From Linanthus parryae (taxonomy: Eukaryota > Streptophyta > Magnoliopsida > Ericales > Polemoniaceae), in NCBI GenBank assembly GCA_023055425.1, contig JALGPY010000009.1, positions 51,770,616 to 51,834,615 on the forward strand: a stretch of DNA of 64,000 nt, in the 5' to 3' direction. Position 1 is the stretch's first letter. Each line of letters begins with the position of its first letter. Below are positions 32,487 through 43,596 of this stretch, in pieces. The translations under genes were made by a program, and so were the position numbers. The notes under the pieces are model-generated. The model had not been told where the DNA came from. It saw only the letters and a list, made by a program, of their open reading frames with translations, and did not search any database.

Positions 32487-32744
32487 CTATCTCCGTTTCT
32501 TCTCTATCACACCAGTTTGACTTTTTGACTCGTATCTGGGTCACTTTGACCGGGTGATTTGAATAGCAAATCGATGCGATTTTTTGATAATTTTTTCACC
32601 GAATTATAGAGCAATTTTTACTCAACAACGCCATGAAAATTATCAAAAAATTGCATTGTTTTGTTACACAAATCACCGAGTCAAAGTGGTCCAGTGAATA
32701 GTGACAAAAGTCATACCGATGTGATAGCGAAGAAACGGAGGTAG
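32487..32744. mobile_element. Stowaway-like MITE (family S), complete, 258 bp
   Basis: Left CTATCTCCGTTTCTTCTCTA; right end reverse-complemented CTACCTCCGTTTCTTCGCTA. TA flanks both sides (32485-32486, 32745-32746). The core is GGTCACTTTGACCGGGTGAT...AATCACCGAGTCAAAGTGG. TA target and CTCCGT ends are the Stowaway (Tc1/mariner) pattern. Confidence 0.88.
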
Positions 32745-33224
32745 TATTACTTATCAAATCATCGTAGTACATTATGCTGCGAAGCGTCTAATTTCTCTTC
32801 TATAAATCTGTTTCCTTCAACAGATTGCACCGTATAATAACCCGGGTGTATGCATGGGTCTTGTGAGCTGTGACAACATGCTGAGAAGAAAATGGGAATA
32901 TGCAGGCAGTAAATGTAGGTTGCAGGAGTATTAATTCTGTCCATTCGTTGTGACATTACAAATGACAAACAGGGAAAGACAGTGCAAAGCATTGAATATT
33001 GTTGTTGCGAAAAAAGATGGTGTAAGACAAAAAGCATGATGACCATTGACCCATTTGGGCCTTAGCTATCTCTCCCTCTGCAGGGAGAGAGATCCTGAGA
33101 AGAGAGATTTGGGTTTGGAGAGAGATACAGGTAAATTATTCTTTTTTTTTTCTGGAGCTGTTGACCTGACTATTCAAAACATTAATTTGTTTATTTCATA
33201 AAGTTCTTATAGGTTTAATTTCTG

Positions 33225-33435
33225 AGCATGTTACTTTGACTATGTGATTCGGATACTAAAACAATGTCAGTTTTTGATATTTTTTTCATATTATTGTAGA
33301 TTAAAAATTTGTTCTACAACACTAAGAAAAATTATAAAATTATTGCGTCCCATTGCTAATTAAACCACCAAGTCAAAGTAAACCCGCAATAATGGTAAAA
33401 GTGAAACCAATAAAAAAGAGAATAAGCTAAGGAAG
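33225..33435. mobile_element. Stowaway-like MITE (family S), decayed
   Basis: GTTACTTTGACTATGTGATTC and AACCACCAAGTCAAAGTAAAC match the family core. The right end GCTAAGGAAG is followed by TA. Confidence 0.55.
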
Positions 33436-33872
33436 TATTAAAGTTATATGATACAAATTTTGTGATTGTGATTCTCTAATTAGTGCTACCACATCAGTAG
33501 TTTAAGAGCGAGAGCCAGTCTGTGAATGTTTTTGCTGTTAGTACAACTGTTTTTCGAGAGCAGAAGAAATTTATAGTGGTGTTTTTTTATAAAAATAGTA
33601 CTTTTGATTTTCTCACAATTTCTATTATCCCACAATAGATTTTAGAAAGCAAGGGGCCATCTGTTTTATCAGGAGTATGTTTTATCTAGCAACAGATTTT
33701 AACCTTGCATCCTTTTATATTTTAATATTTATCTTTATAGCTGATACATGTATATAACTGCCAATTTACTCCTCCACAATAAATCCATAGTTAATTTTAC
33801 TAATCATTAATTTACAATATCAAGATTCACCGTAAATTTTATGTTCTAAGTATATATCAAACATATTTTTAT

Positions 33873-33960
33873 CTAGCAGCTAAGGTGGTAGCTCAAGTAG
33901 TAGAGCTTTGAAAGCTCATGAATGAGGTTCCGGGTTCAATTTCGATTGACGACAAAAATA
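33873..33960 (+). mobile_element. SINE-like tRNA-derived unit
   Basis: A box GTAGCTCAAGTAGTAGAGC (33888) and B box GGTTCCGGGTTCAATTTC (33927), then TTGACGACAAAAATAATG. It resembles the unit at 60490-60557 in the A box and in the TTGACGA tail. Too short and altered for a tRNA gene. Confidence 0.55.
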
Positions 33961-33981
33961 ATGTATAAAAAAACACACATT

Positions 33982-34317
33982 GGGGCTGTTTGGATTTCCG
34001 GGTTAGGTTGAACCCAACCTAACCCCAACCATGTCAAAGACCCGGTCACCGGACGTGATTACCGGTGGCCGGGTAATTTTAACCGGTGACCGGGTAAGTA
34101 GGCCGGTGACCGGGTGTGGGGATGATGTGGTGACGAAAATGGTAGCTTTAGTGACAAAAAAAATAATAAAAAAAACAATCGGTAACCGGCTCCAACTAAA
34201 CCGGTCACCGAAAAAATTCCACCCCACCCACTAAACCTAAAACCTCAACCATTAAATTCAAACGACAACAGGTTACGGTTCAACCTAACTCCAAAACCGT
34301 TAAATCCAAACAGCCCC
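33982..34317. mobile_element. Terminal-inverted-repeat MITE, 336 bp
   Basis: Left GGGGCTGTTTGGATTTCCGG; right end reverse-complemented GGGGCTGTTTGGATTTAACGG, both leading into a GTTAGGTTGAACC word. Flanked by ATT on both sides (33979-33981, 34318-34320). The centre has tandem ACCGGTGACCGGG words. Confidence 0.85.
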
Positions 34318-35018
34318 ATTTTATATAGAATTCACTGCAGTTTTCTCACAATGATTTTTGCATAACAATTTTTAGTACTGCCACTACATTTTCAAACTGA
34401 TGCTATGAACACTGAAAAATCTCCCTGTAGAGAGATCTCTAAAGATGGGTTGAGATATAGGGAAGGAGGACGGAGAGCTCAAAAGAGAGATCAGCCCCAC
34501 AAGTTGAAACTTTTGTGACTGTTCCATTTTGTTCCTCTGCTGATTTGCCAAATTCATAAAGGAGCAGAGAGAGGTCTATTAATCCTAATTCCCACGTCGT
34601 ATGTCATTATGAATCAATGGCCACCCATCAGTCTCTTCAGAATGGGGGGACTGGAAAGAAGAAGAAGATAAAAGTCTGCCAATGTAAGGTCAATCTCACA
34701 TGGGGTGCCATTATTTCCCATTTAATGGACACTTACATTTTTCTAACTTTTTCTTTCTCGTTCTTTTTGGCGAGTTTGGTATGATTTATTTTCAACTTAA
34801 GTTAAAAGAAATTACGACAAAAAGTGACAAAAACGAGTGTATTGGTTGGAAAAGATGTTTAAATCCAAAAGTTCGAATAAGAACTTCAAAAACAAACTTC
34901 CTCTAGAGTCACTTTTAGCACTAAATCGAAATCCAATTTTCACTCATTAATGTTGTTATTAATATCTTTTCCTAGTTTAATCAGTCCTCAGAGATAATAC
35001 ACTCATTCAAATTTCATA

Positions 35019-35032
35019 TGGTATCAGAGCTG
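35019..35032 (+). promoter_or_regulatory. Copia primer binding site relic
   Basis: TGGTATCAGAGCTG, complementary to the initiator-methionine tRNA 3' end and usual in copia elements, preceded by what would be an LTR end (AAATTTCATA). Confidence 0.7.
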
Positions 35033-35064
35033 TAAGATTTTTCTATACGATTCATCTCCACCTC

Positions 35065-35440
35065 TTGTCGCAAATCGTAATCCGACAAGCTTCTCTCTCG
35101 GTCTCGGACGCCAGCCACTACCACCATGACTTCAACCACACCAACTTCAATAATCCAATTGAATTCCCCAACCAGCTTCCCATAAAGATCTCCTCCGCCA
35201 ATTTCCTAGTATGTCATCAACAAGTCGAAGTCACCTTGATTGGCTTTGATCTTCTGGGTTACATCGACATATCCATCACAGCACCACCGTGCTACAATGA
35301 TTCTGCAAAAACAGTTGCAAATCCTGCTTATTCCATTAAGTATCCTCAAGATCAAATCATTTTCAATGCTCTTCTCGGTAGTTCTACCAAATCAGTTCAT
35401 CCATACTCTTACTTCGTGCTTGGGTGCAAGATAAAGAGCA
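35065..35440 (+). pseudogene. gag: Copia gag N-terminal fragment
   Basis: The frame 35065-35571 contains QLPIKISSANFLVCHQQVEV, LIGFDLLGYID and YPQDQIIFNALLGS, the N-terminal block of copia gag (retrotransposon copia-like N-terminal domain). Homology fades after about residue 120 (SVHPYSYFV). It lies 33 bp after a PBS, where gag is expected. No pol, PPT or second LTR follows, so this is the 5' tip of an element whose remainder is deleted. At residues 37-51 a usual W is C and at about 97 the usual W is K. Confidence 0.75.
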
Positions 35441-36077
35441 TGTACAAAACTTATTTCCTTATCACCTTATCCACTGGGTACAAGACTCATTTCTTTCCTA
35501 CAACCTTATACCACATAATTATTCTCAGTGGAATCAAGACACCAAGCCAAAGAACAGCCAATAGAGCATAGAAAATGAACAAAACCCACACCAAATTCTT
35601 CTCAGTTGGACCAAGTTTCTGGTAGGAGGCAAAAACTATGACATCTGAAACAAGAATTGCAAATTCGTTCGATAACATAGTAGAGTAGGGACGATAGTGG
35701 AAAAAAATGCTTGTCGTTTGGTATTCTATCTCTTTCCAAAATACCAAAATAACGCTGTAAAAGATGAAACCCTAACCTGTAGACCTCCATTGGTTGTTGC
35801 ATTGTTCCCTCTCTACCCTATTCCTTTTTAATTTAGGGAGTTTTTCGGGTCTCTCAATCTGGGGATCGCATTGTTGGCCCGTATTGGCGTTCAGATAGGG
35901 TGTGTGTGGGGGGGGGGGGGGGGTGGTAGAGGTGATGTGGGCTATGGGATTCGATGATTGAATCTAGTAGTGGTGGTGGTCGCACAGGTAGTGTTCCAGT
36001 GTTCTAGTGACCTGGACTATATTCTAGGTTTCTTCATATTGATTGCAGTGCAATGTAAAAGAGGATGAATGAGTGGA
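35441..36077. other. No gene recognised
   Basis: Begins right after the gag fragment. A minus-strand frame at 35487-35747 is hydrophobic but unidentified. A G-run lies near 35910-35923. Confidence 0.4.
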
Positions 36078-36392
36078 TGATACAAACCAGTATCCTGCGT
36101 AGCGAGCTATAGAATAAACTAAATTACTTGACGAAAAATAAACTGAAATAACTGGAAAGACAACTCTTATTCCATGATTAAAACCGAACAACGACACTCT
36201 TTAAATAGTAAAATAAGCTAACCCTAACCCAGACTGCTTGACCTAACGGACTCGGCCCGGTCTACTAACTAAATAAACATCTAATTAAACAAATTAAACT
36301 AATAACGTGATAACCTAATTAATAATAATAATAATTCTAATCAATGATAATAATTATATTGTGGACCCGGATTATATTGTTGACCCGTATCA
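36078..36392 (-). mobile_element. Solo LTR of family R (315 bp)
   Basis: On - it starts TGATACGGGTCAAC and the other end is TGATACAAACC on +, that is TG...CA. Perfect TSD GTGGA (36073-36077, 36393-36397). Shares GACTCGGCCCGGTC and the TATTTAAAGAG box with the other family copies. Confidence 0.9.
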
Positions 36393-36731
36393 GTGGAAGT
36401 GGGTGAAAAGACAAGGATCCTTCAATCACTGAGGGGGTATAATTGTCCTTAGCCAACGTCTCGGAAATATTTGCATGTAGCAATTAATATTAATATATTC
36501 AATAAAGTAGGAGGGGTACATTGGTACTTTCGTCTTCTCTGTCAATATTAGTTACCTACCGTCCAAAATAGGGGTGTCTTCTGCCATTCGACGAACAGAG
36601 AACAAATTGCCTATTTATCATGGGTACCGGGTCAGAAAGTGTAAATTACTCTTAAGATTTTAACCACGAACCAAACATGCCCTTATTGTGATGTTCCTAT
36701 AACAACGAATCTCATCTCTCATAATTTTGTA

Positions 36732-36992
36732 CTACATCTGTTTCGCCTGTTTCAGCCTACTTCACTTTTTGTCACTATTCACTTGGGTTACTTTCATCCG
36801 GTGATTTGATTAGCAAAACGATACAATAATTTGGTAATCTTTGCATGGTGTTATAGAGTAAAGTTTATTCTAAAATACCATGAAAAAATTGTTAAAAAAT
36901 TACATCGTTTTAGTACCCAAATCACAAAGTCAAAGTGACTCAGTTACGGGTTAAAAAGTCAAACGCAGACGAAACAGACGAAACGGAGGTAG
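36732..36992. mobile_element. Stowaway-like MITE (family S), 261 bp
   Basis: Left CTACATCTGTTTCGCCTGTT; right end reverse-complemented CTACCTCCGTTTCGTCTGTT. TA on both sides (36730-36731, 36993-36994). Family core present. Confidence 0.88.
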
Positions 36993-37286
36993 TACTACCA
37001 CAGTGAGTAATGAACAGAAGTAGCAATGATGGTACTTTCTGTAATGCCACCTCACCTATCATACTAATGTTCTTGGTCCACTCTATAAAGAGTTTAGTTA
37101 GGGCAGGGGCATGGTACACAGTGGTACACGCTTAAAAAAGGGATGGTTTGTCTCTGATCAGTGTTAGGTTTTGCTGAAATTAAGAAATGATAAAACTCGA
37201 ATGCAGCATGAGAATCACAAATTTCACACATTGTTAAATCATTTTGGTCTGCATGAACTGAGAGCAGCCACACGTCATGAACTAAA

Positions 37287-37905
37287 AGCATCTCCAATCC
37301 GGGGAGGCAAATGACCAAATACGTATAACAATGCATGCCATCTCCAACCCCTTGAGGTTGTGGAGGGTGCTAGGTGGTGATTTTAGTCACAAGTGGAGGT
37401 GGGTTATGGTGGACTTTCTCATAGACATCCCCTTCCATGGGGTGACTAATTAATCCAAAATGTTTGTATATTAATTATATTTAACAACTTTCTATGATTA
37501 TAATTTGTACTTTTAATTATGGCTATTATATTTTATTAGATAATATTTTCTCGATAACTGAAAAATATATTTATAAATTCTCTTAGTTGTAACGACTTAT
37601 TTTCTCGTACTTTTAATCGTTATTTCCCCAAAAATTAGTCTTGTATGTTTTTATAGTCATTATCATTTTTGTGAATATATATATATACTAGTATTCTTTT
37701 GTATTTATTTTTTGTTAGTATAAATAATTTGTTTTTAAATCATTAAATATGTTTTGAAAAAAAGGGTACCGGGTGGCAGGAGGGAATGAATTGTAGATGA
37801 TGGATAGTTTGGGGGACAGAGAAAAATGGTGGGCCCGTGGGGTAGGGGTAGGGGGAGAAGGTGGAGAGGGGAAGGTAGGGGTGAGTTAGGAGATGTTCTG
37901 ATATA
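37287..37905. mobile_element. MITE-like element with CATCTCC ends
   Basis: Left AAAGCATCTCCAATCCGGGG; right end reverse-complemented AGAACATCTCCTAACTCACCCC. The interior is AT-rich. TSD unclear. Confidence 0.4.
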
Positions 37906-38205
37906 TCATTCTAAATATGTGTGTTATTAAAGTGAGTGTTGTTCGTCGCAATGTACAGTTGTACACTGTAATTGCACAGAAAGTTAAGGTCGAGGAAGGG
38001 GTTTGGAAATTTACTTTGTACTTCCCCCAATTCATGTAGAAGTTCTTCGGCATTGCTCATAGAATGAAGAACACTTTGAAGAATAAAATGAAGAACTCAT
38101 AGAAGAAGAACACCAAAAATGTAGCAAAGCAGCAGTAGACCAACAATAGTAGAAGCAACTAAACACCATTGTCAGCAGCATGAGCATAGCAACAACCAGG
38201 GCTGG

Positions 38206-39937
38206 TGATACAAGAATGTATCAGGTTGCTAGAGTTTACCTAGCGTGATAGTAATTCTAGACACTTGTTGGTATAGGTGCCCTAGAGGCAATCTAGTTTA
38301 GTATGACCAATAATAATTGGGTAGAACATTCATTGTATTATTTATTGGGATATTTGATATAATGAAGTCGTCAGATTGACAATTGTGTTGTTTATCTTAA
38401 ATATCCATAGTTCATTATAATGATTAATAGGACAATCATCTCTAGACTAGTATGGGGTTGGATTGATATGGATATATCACGATCCAACACATGGGTATGC
38501 ATTTGGAGTAATGGCATACTTGATTGACTCATCTCCGAGAAGGCTACATACATGTTATGTAAAGTCACAAGTGCTTCTCGCGGTTACAATGGTATTGTCA
38601 TCCTTAGACTTAAAGTCACTAGATCATCTAGTTGTGGAGTATTGTGTTTTGGTAGCGTCAAACGCTACACCGTGACTGGGTAGTCATAAAGGCGCGTATT
38701 TCACACAATAGGAAGCAAGCTTAGATATGGTAGTGATGTAGATAGAATTTGTCCCTCCCACATAACGGGAGCAGATATCCTAGGCCACTCGAGGGATAGT
38801 GCTTATCGAATGTCTGGCCAGACTCAAATAAATCAATATAGGATATTGATGTTATTTGCACGAATAAGGCTATTCCCAGGATCGAGGAACTATGGATTGG
38901 ATATACGAGTGTGACTTGTATGTCTCGTGTCCAATCCGGATATTGAGACAAAGGGATGAGACAATACTTGCACAAGGTTTGTCGGATGACTATTTCTATT
39001 AGTTGGGTAATATGGATGCCTTGGTAGAGACCCCTCCATAATAGTAAGTAGTTACTACCAACTAAGTAGAAACCTATGGGTCACACTCCATATGGATTGA
39101 ACTAGACTTGAGAAATAATTAATATGATTAATTAATTAGAAGGATCAAATCGCAACAACTTGCTAACTTAGTAGGACTAATATGCAAGTTGGACTAATCC
39201 GAACTTGAGTAGGATTAGGAGAGAGCCTTTATGTAGTAACAAGGAGTTGTTGGACTATATAAAGGATGCTCCTAGCTTCCTTCCCTACAACTAATGCTTA
39301 TAACATAAGTTGAGTAGAAGAGCAAGACAAGGAGCCGACCGCCCCTAGTCCGCCCCCTCTACCCGTCGGCCACAACAAGGAGGCCGAGCATCCTTTTGGT
39401 GCTCCGTTGCGTGATTTCTTCTTCTCTTCCATTCTTGCTAGCTAGCACAAGGTGTTTGGAGGATCTAGATCTCAATCCTAGGCGTGCATCAACCGTAGAG
39501 ACGTGACATTATTCACGTTTGAAGTCATCGAAGGAGACCTACAAGGTACATAACACGAATCCTTTACTATCGTTATGAATTCTCTTCCTGTGATCCTTGG
39601 AGGGTCTTGATCGGATAAATTATTGTTCATTCCGCTGCGTATCCATGATCAAAACCCTACAACACTATCAAGTCTCCACACACATTAGAGTTCTTAACCC
39701 AACACACAAATTTAACTGTTTCTTATTGATTGATTGAATAAAAGAATGAAACTACACCGTTTAAATAGAAAACAACTAACCCTAGCTACACGATTGACCT
39801 AACGGGCTCGGCCCGGTCTTACTAAATAAATAAATAACCTAATCAGACTAATTAATAAATAAACAAAGTAGCTAAAAATTACTTAAATAAATAAATAATA
39901 ATGAAGATACAGTTGATGATATGGTTGACCCGTATCA
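38206..39937 (-). repeat. 3' LTR of the family-R element, split by an Angela-like solo LTR
   Basis: TGATACAAGAATG at the left and GACCCGTATCA at the right. It continues across 38266-39661 from CTAGACACT to ACACTATCAAGTC, exactly as in the uninterrupted copy at 43273-43596. Confidence 0.9.
38266..39661 (+). mobile_element. Solo LTR, Angela-like copia, 1396 bp
   Basis: Starts TGTTGGTATAGGTGCCCTAG and ends AAAACCCTACA, flanked by a perfect 5-bp TSD ACACT (38261-38265, 39662-39666). The TGTTGG...GCCCTAGAGGCAAT start is typical of Angela/BARE-type copia LTRs. A TATA box (ACTATATAAAGG) lies near 39254 on +. No internal region is present. Confidence 0.92.
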
Positions 39938-40912
39938 ACTCCCCCTCGATTGGAAAACGCCTTGTCCTCAAGGCGGATTGTAATTGAGGTAGCATATCCA
40001 AAAGAGTGTGTCCGAAAAACTTGAATAGTGGGTACTTGTTGAATTGGCTTGAAGTTGCAATATGACTGACCAAAGTAGCTGGTGGTCCAGAAGGCCCAAA
40101 GTGGGATGAAGCCCACAACTTCCTTGTTTTTTTTTTGGAGAAAATGAAGCCCAGTTGAGGAATAAGCTGAAAATGAAAGTCAGCCCATGGGGGAGCAACC
40201 CTAGCCGCTGGTGACGGGGGAGGCCATGTTGTAATGCATCGTCGGGGAAGAAGACATGGGTGTGGTGAATCGGCGGCGTAGAAAGGGTCCGGTGGTCGGA
40301 AGTGGTGGCTGTGAGGTCGGAAACGTCTGCGCCGAAGCGTAAGCGAGCTGGGTCGTCAGTTGCTACCTGAAAGTGAGCTGAGAGCAACCTGACCGTGGAA
40401 TCGAGCTTCTTCCGATAGTGCGACGGCTTAATTGAGCCGTGGTGCTAGTCGTCGGTCTTCTTGGCTGTGCCGGACGGTTGCTGGAGCGAAGGAGGTGGGA
40501 TTAATGATGAGAGAATGGCCAGAAGAGAGGCCGGTGATGGAGGATCTGGCGGCTTGGTTGGCTGGATAGGCTGTTTCGTCGGCGTCGTGGAAGACGATCG
40601 GAGCTAGTGTAACTCCTCTGTGACAGCGATCTTCTGGTCAATCAGGGTTGGTAGTAGCGATTGAACCCGTGCGGCTGGCGATTCCAGATGAACCACTGCT
40701 CTGGACGGTGGCGGATCTGGGCTTGGTGGCTTCTGGAACGACGGTGTGGGATTCTTTGGGATGGAGTCTAGGGATGTCTCGGTTGGTTTCGCCGTCGTTG
40801 TAAGAGACGACAGGAGCAACGAGTGTTTGTCTTCCATGGCAGTATGATTCGATGCAGAACCACATACCGTAAATTTTTGTGGGAAGCTTCGGCGGTGATG
40901 GGGGTTGCTCCA
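39938..40912 (-). other. Interior of the family-R element, left part
   Basis: Contains the PPT and a short relic of a Ty3-type pol tail (frames 39883-40116 and 39968-40387 on -). A GC-rich stretch to about 40900 follows, with overlapping Pro/Ser-rich frames that show no domain. The coding potential looks decayed. Confidence 0.4.
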
Positions 40913-42650
40913 TGTTCGACAAAAATCCTAAGTATAGGATATCGTCTCAAGTAATAAATCAGGTAAGTCCGGAGTCGAATCCACAAGGAGAAGAGGGTTA
41001 GATAATTACTTACTATCACTAGAGTAAACGACTAGCTAGAGCAATTAAATGAAATTTCTCAATGGCTTTAGAGCTTGCCAAGCTATCAAATCCAACCAAA
41101 TTAATTGATGGAGCAAGTTGAGATTTGAGAATTCACTAATTTAAGAAACTAAGAAAGAAGTGAAATGACAAGTAAGAGGGGCTAGGGATCATCGGTTTTT
41201 CTAGAGACCAATCCTCCTATTAGATTCAAGCCCGATTCTCACATTGCATGTGTCAATCCACAAGACAAGTATCTCAAGAAGTGATTGCTCATGCAATCCA
41301 ACTCGCGACAAGAGAAGTGTGTAAATCCAACACGCTAATCAAGCACTAAAGAGGCTATTCAAATGAGATTCCCCAAATTTCAAGTGTTTCAAGCATCAAA
41401 CATATGTAAACACACATAGGTGTTTCCACATGAAAGATCAAGCAACAAATGAGTTTTGTAAATTCTCACTCAAATCACCTAACTAGTACTCAATTTCTCA
41501 AAGTTAGGATTGATGAGTTCCTCTCACTCAAATGCAACCCCAAATCAAACAAGTCAAGAGTATTCGCACATCTACCTATTCAATGCATCAAATACTTCAA
41601 CAAACCCAAAAATTGCACTAAGCATTCAAGTGAACCCAATTCAACCCATTCATCCTTGAAGTTCAACTTGAATCAATAGAGAGATTTAGACACTGAATAG
41701 TCCCAAATCACCCAAGAAAATTGAATTAGCTAGACATAATAGAAAATTCAAGAGAGATTGAGAGAAATTTAACTTTCAATAATCAAAACTTGAATTCATA
41801 CTTGATAGCACCAATACACTTTTCACTAATTCAATCCCAAACACTTGATTCAAACTCCAAATTGCATAGCAAAACATCCCCAAATACAAGCTAAGCTAGA
41901 AACTAATGAAGGAAATGCAAACTAAGCTGCTACTGCTGTGTCACAGCAAGAACAAGCATGAATCACATCAGCAGCAATACAACAGCATCAGACAAGAGAA
42001 GAGTACCGAATCAGTGCACAACCAGCACAAAATGAATCAAAACTCGATGCTCATCTCTCCCTCTCTTCCTCTTTCTGTGTTATATCTCAAGAACAACCCA
42101 AAACTGGGCGAAATCGGAGAGAGAGAGAGGAGGAAGAACAGAGAGGCGTCACTGTAGACCTGATGGTGTGTGTAGAGAGACGAAAATTTCTTCAAACTGG
42201 GTTTATATAGATGCTTCTTCTAGGTTTCTTGGTCTCCAAGAACTCATCTCCACCCTTCAATTCGTCCAATTCATCATGAATCGTCGATTTTCAGAACCTT
42301 TAAGAACCCTAGGTGAATTGGGGCATTTTTGTCTCTTCCTTCTTAGAAAACTAAGTGTTTTTATCATGTTTTATAGGCCTCTTTTAGACCGAATTGAGGG
42401 TATAGGTGAATTGGGGCATTTTCAGAACCTTCAAGAACCCTAGGTGAATTGGTGCATATTTAAACGTTGTAGTTTCATTATTTTATTCAATCCATCGTTT
42501 AAGCTCCCACTAGCTAGCCTCTTTCATTCCAAAGCACGTCTTCGCCTATAAAACATGATAAAAACACCCAAAACTACAAAAACAAGCATAAGTCTAGAAA
42601 GAGAGATAAAATACATAAATTACACATAAAAGCAAGCTCTCAAGTGTTCA
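40913..42650 (-). mobile_element. Probable Athila-type LTR, about 1.74 kb
   Basis: On - it would start TGAACACTTGAGAGC and end GGATTTTTGTCGAACA (TG...CA). A TATA box TATATAAACCC lies on - near 42203, followed by a CT-rich leader. The distal part GTGGATTCGACTCC resembles the 3' part of Athila-type LTRs. Flanks CTCCA and ATAAC do not match, so ends or TSD are eroded. There is no PBS or partner LTR, so a solo LTR is the best reading. Confidence 0.6.
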
Positions 42651-42659
42651 ATAACCTAC

Positions 42660-42922
42660 TAAAATAATACGATTTTTTGTTAATTTTTTCATCTGAATTT
42701 TTTGACTCGTATCTGGGTCACTTTGACCGGGTGATTTGGATAGCAAAATAATACGATTTTTTGTTAATTTTTTCACCATATTATAGAGCACCTTTTACTC
42801 TACAACACCATGAAAAAATTATCAAAAAATTACATCGGTTTGCTATTCAAATCACCGGGTCAAAGTGACCCAGTGAATAGTGACAAAAGTCAAATTGGGA
42901 AGAAAGAGCTGGGACGGAGTGG
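42660..42922. mobile_element. Stowaway-like MITE (family S), left end rearranged
   Basis: Core GGTCACTTTGACCGGGTGAT...CACCGGGTCAAAGTGACCC; right end CTGGGACGGAGTGG followed by TA. The segment AATACGATTTTTTGTTAATT occurs twice (42665 and 42748), and the outer copy replaces the normal left end. Confidence 0.75.
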
Positions 42923-43272
42923 TACTTAACACTCCAGATTCTGGAGCAGCGATTTTCGGCGATTGTGGCTGCTGTGATTTCGACGGCAGAGGAGGTTGGG
43001 GGGTCGAAGTTTTTCGTCGTTTGTGGCTGCTGCGATGGTGGCAGTTGTTCTTGGTGAAGCCGCTGCTCTTGCGTTGACGGTTGTTCTCCGGATCTGACGA
43101 TGTCCTGGAGGAGACAAAACTCCTCGGTGGAAATCAATTGGTATAATCTCCCACTGAGAGATATTCGTCTCCCACTTGCTTTGAGGCCTGCAAATGCTGG
43201 GATGTCATCGGTGTCAAGAACGGCGCAAGGGAAATCACCTATGTCCGCCATTAACTCAATGAAAGTGTCAAT
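42923..43272. other. Interior of the family-R element next to its 5' LTR
   Basis: GC-richer than its surroundings. It is crossed by a 134-codon minus frame (42847-43251) without a recognisable domain. After the LTR the minus strand reads ATTGACACTTTCATTGAG, which is not a PBS I recognise. Confidence 0.35.
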
Positions 43273-43596
43273 TGATACACGAACGGATCGGGTTTCTAGG
43301 GTTTCCCTAGCGTGATAGTAATTCTAGACACTATCAAGTCTCCACACACACTAGGGTTTTTAACCCAACACAAACTAACTGTTTCTTCTTGATTGATTGA
43401 ATAAAATAATGAAACTACAACGTTTAAATAGAAAAACAACTAACCCTAGCTAGACAATTGACCTAACGGGCTCGGCCCCGTCTTACTAAATAATTAAATA
43501 ACCTAATCAGACTAATTAATAAATAAATAAATAAATAACAATTTAAATAAATAAATAATAATGAAGATACAGTTGATGATACGGTTGACCGTATCA
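43273..43596 (-). repeat. 5' LTR of the family-R element
   Basis: 324 bp, uninterrupted, TGATACACGAACG...GACCGTATCA on +. It shares long blocks with 38206-39937, including ACCTAACGGGCTCGGCCC and GAAGATACAGTTGATGATA. Confidence 0.92.

Larger units (their letters stand above)
38206..43596 (-). mobile_element. Family-R LTR element, non-autonomous
   Basis: LTR of about 331 bp (38206-38265 plus 39667-39937, split by a solo LTR) and LTR of 324 bp (43273-43596) in the same orientation. Flanks are GCTGG (38201-38205) and GCCGG (43597-43601), 4 of 5 identical. PPT CGAGGGGGAGT on - lies at 39938-39948. Just upstream on - is LEDKAFSNRGGVDTG, which resembles the tail of Ty3-type pol. No RT, integrase or gag is otherwise visible in the interior. 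It is a large non-autonomous derivative, interrupted by another LTR and a MITE. Confidence 0.85.

Noticed and set aside
40604..40922. Overlapping Pro/Ser-rich minus frames
   Set aside because: Three frames are open at once in a GC-rich stretch; no domain and no codon preference visible.
42847..43251. 134-codon minus frame near the 5' LTR of the family-R element
   Set aside because: It runs into the Stowaway-like MITE and has no gag or other domain motif.
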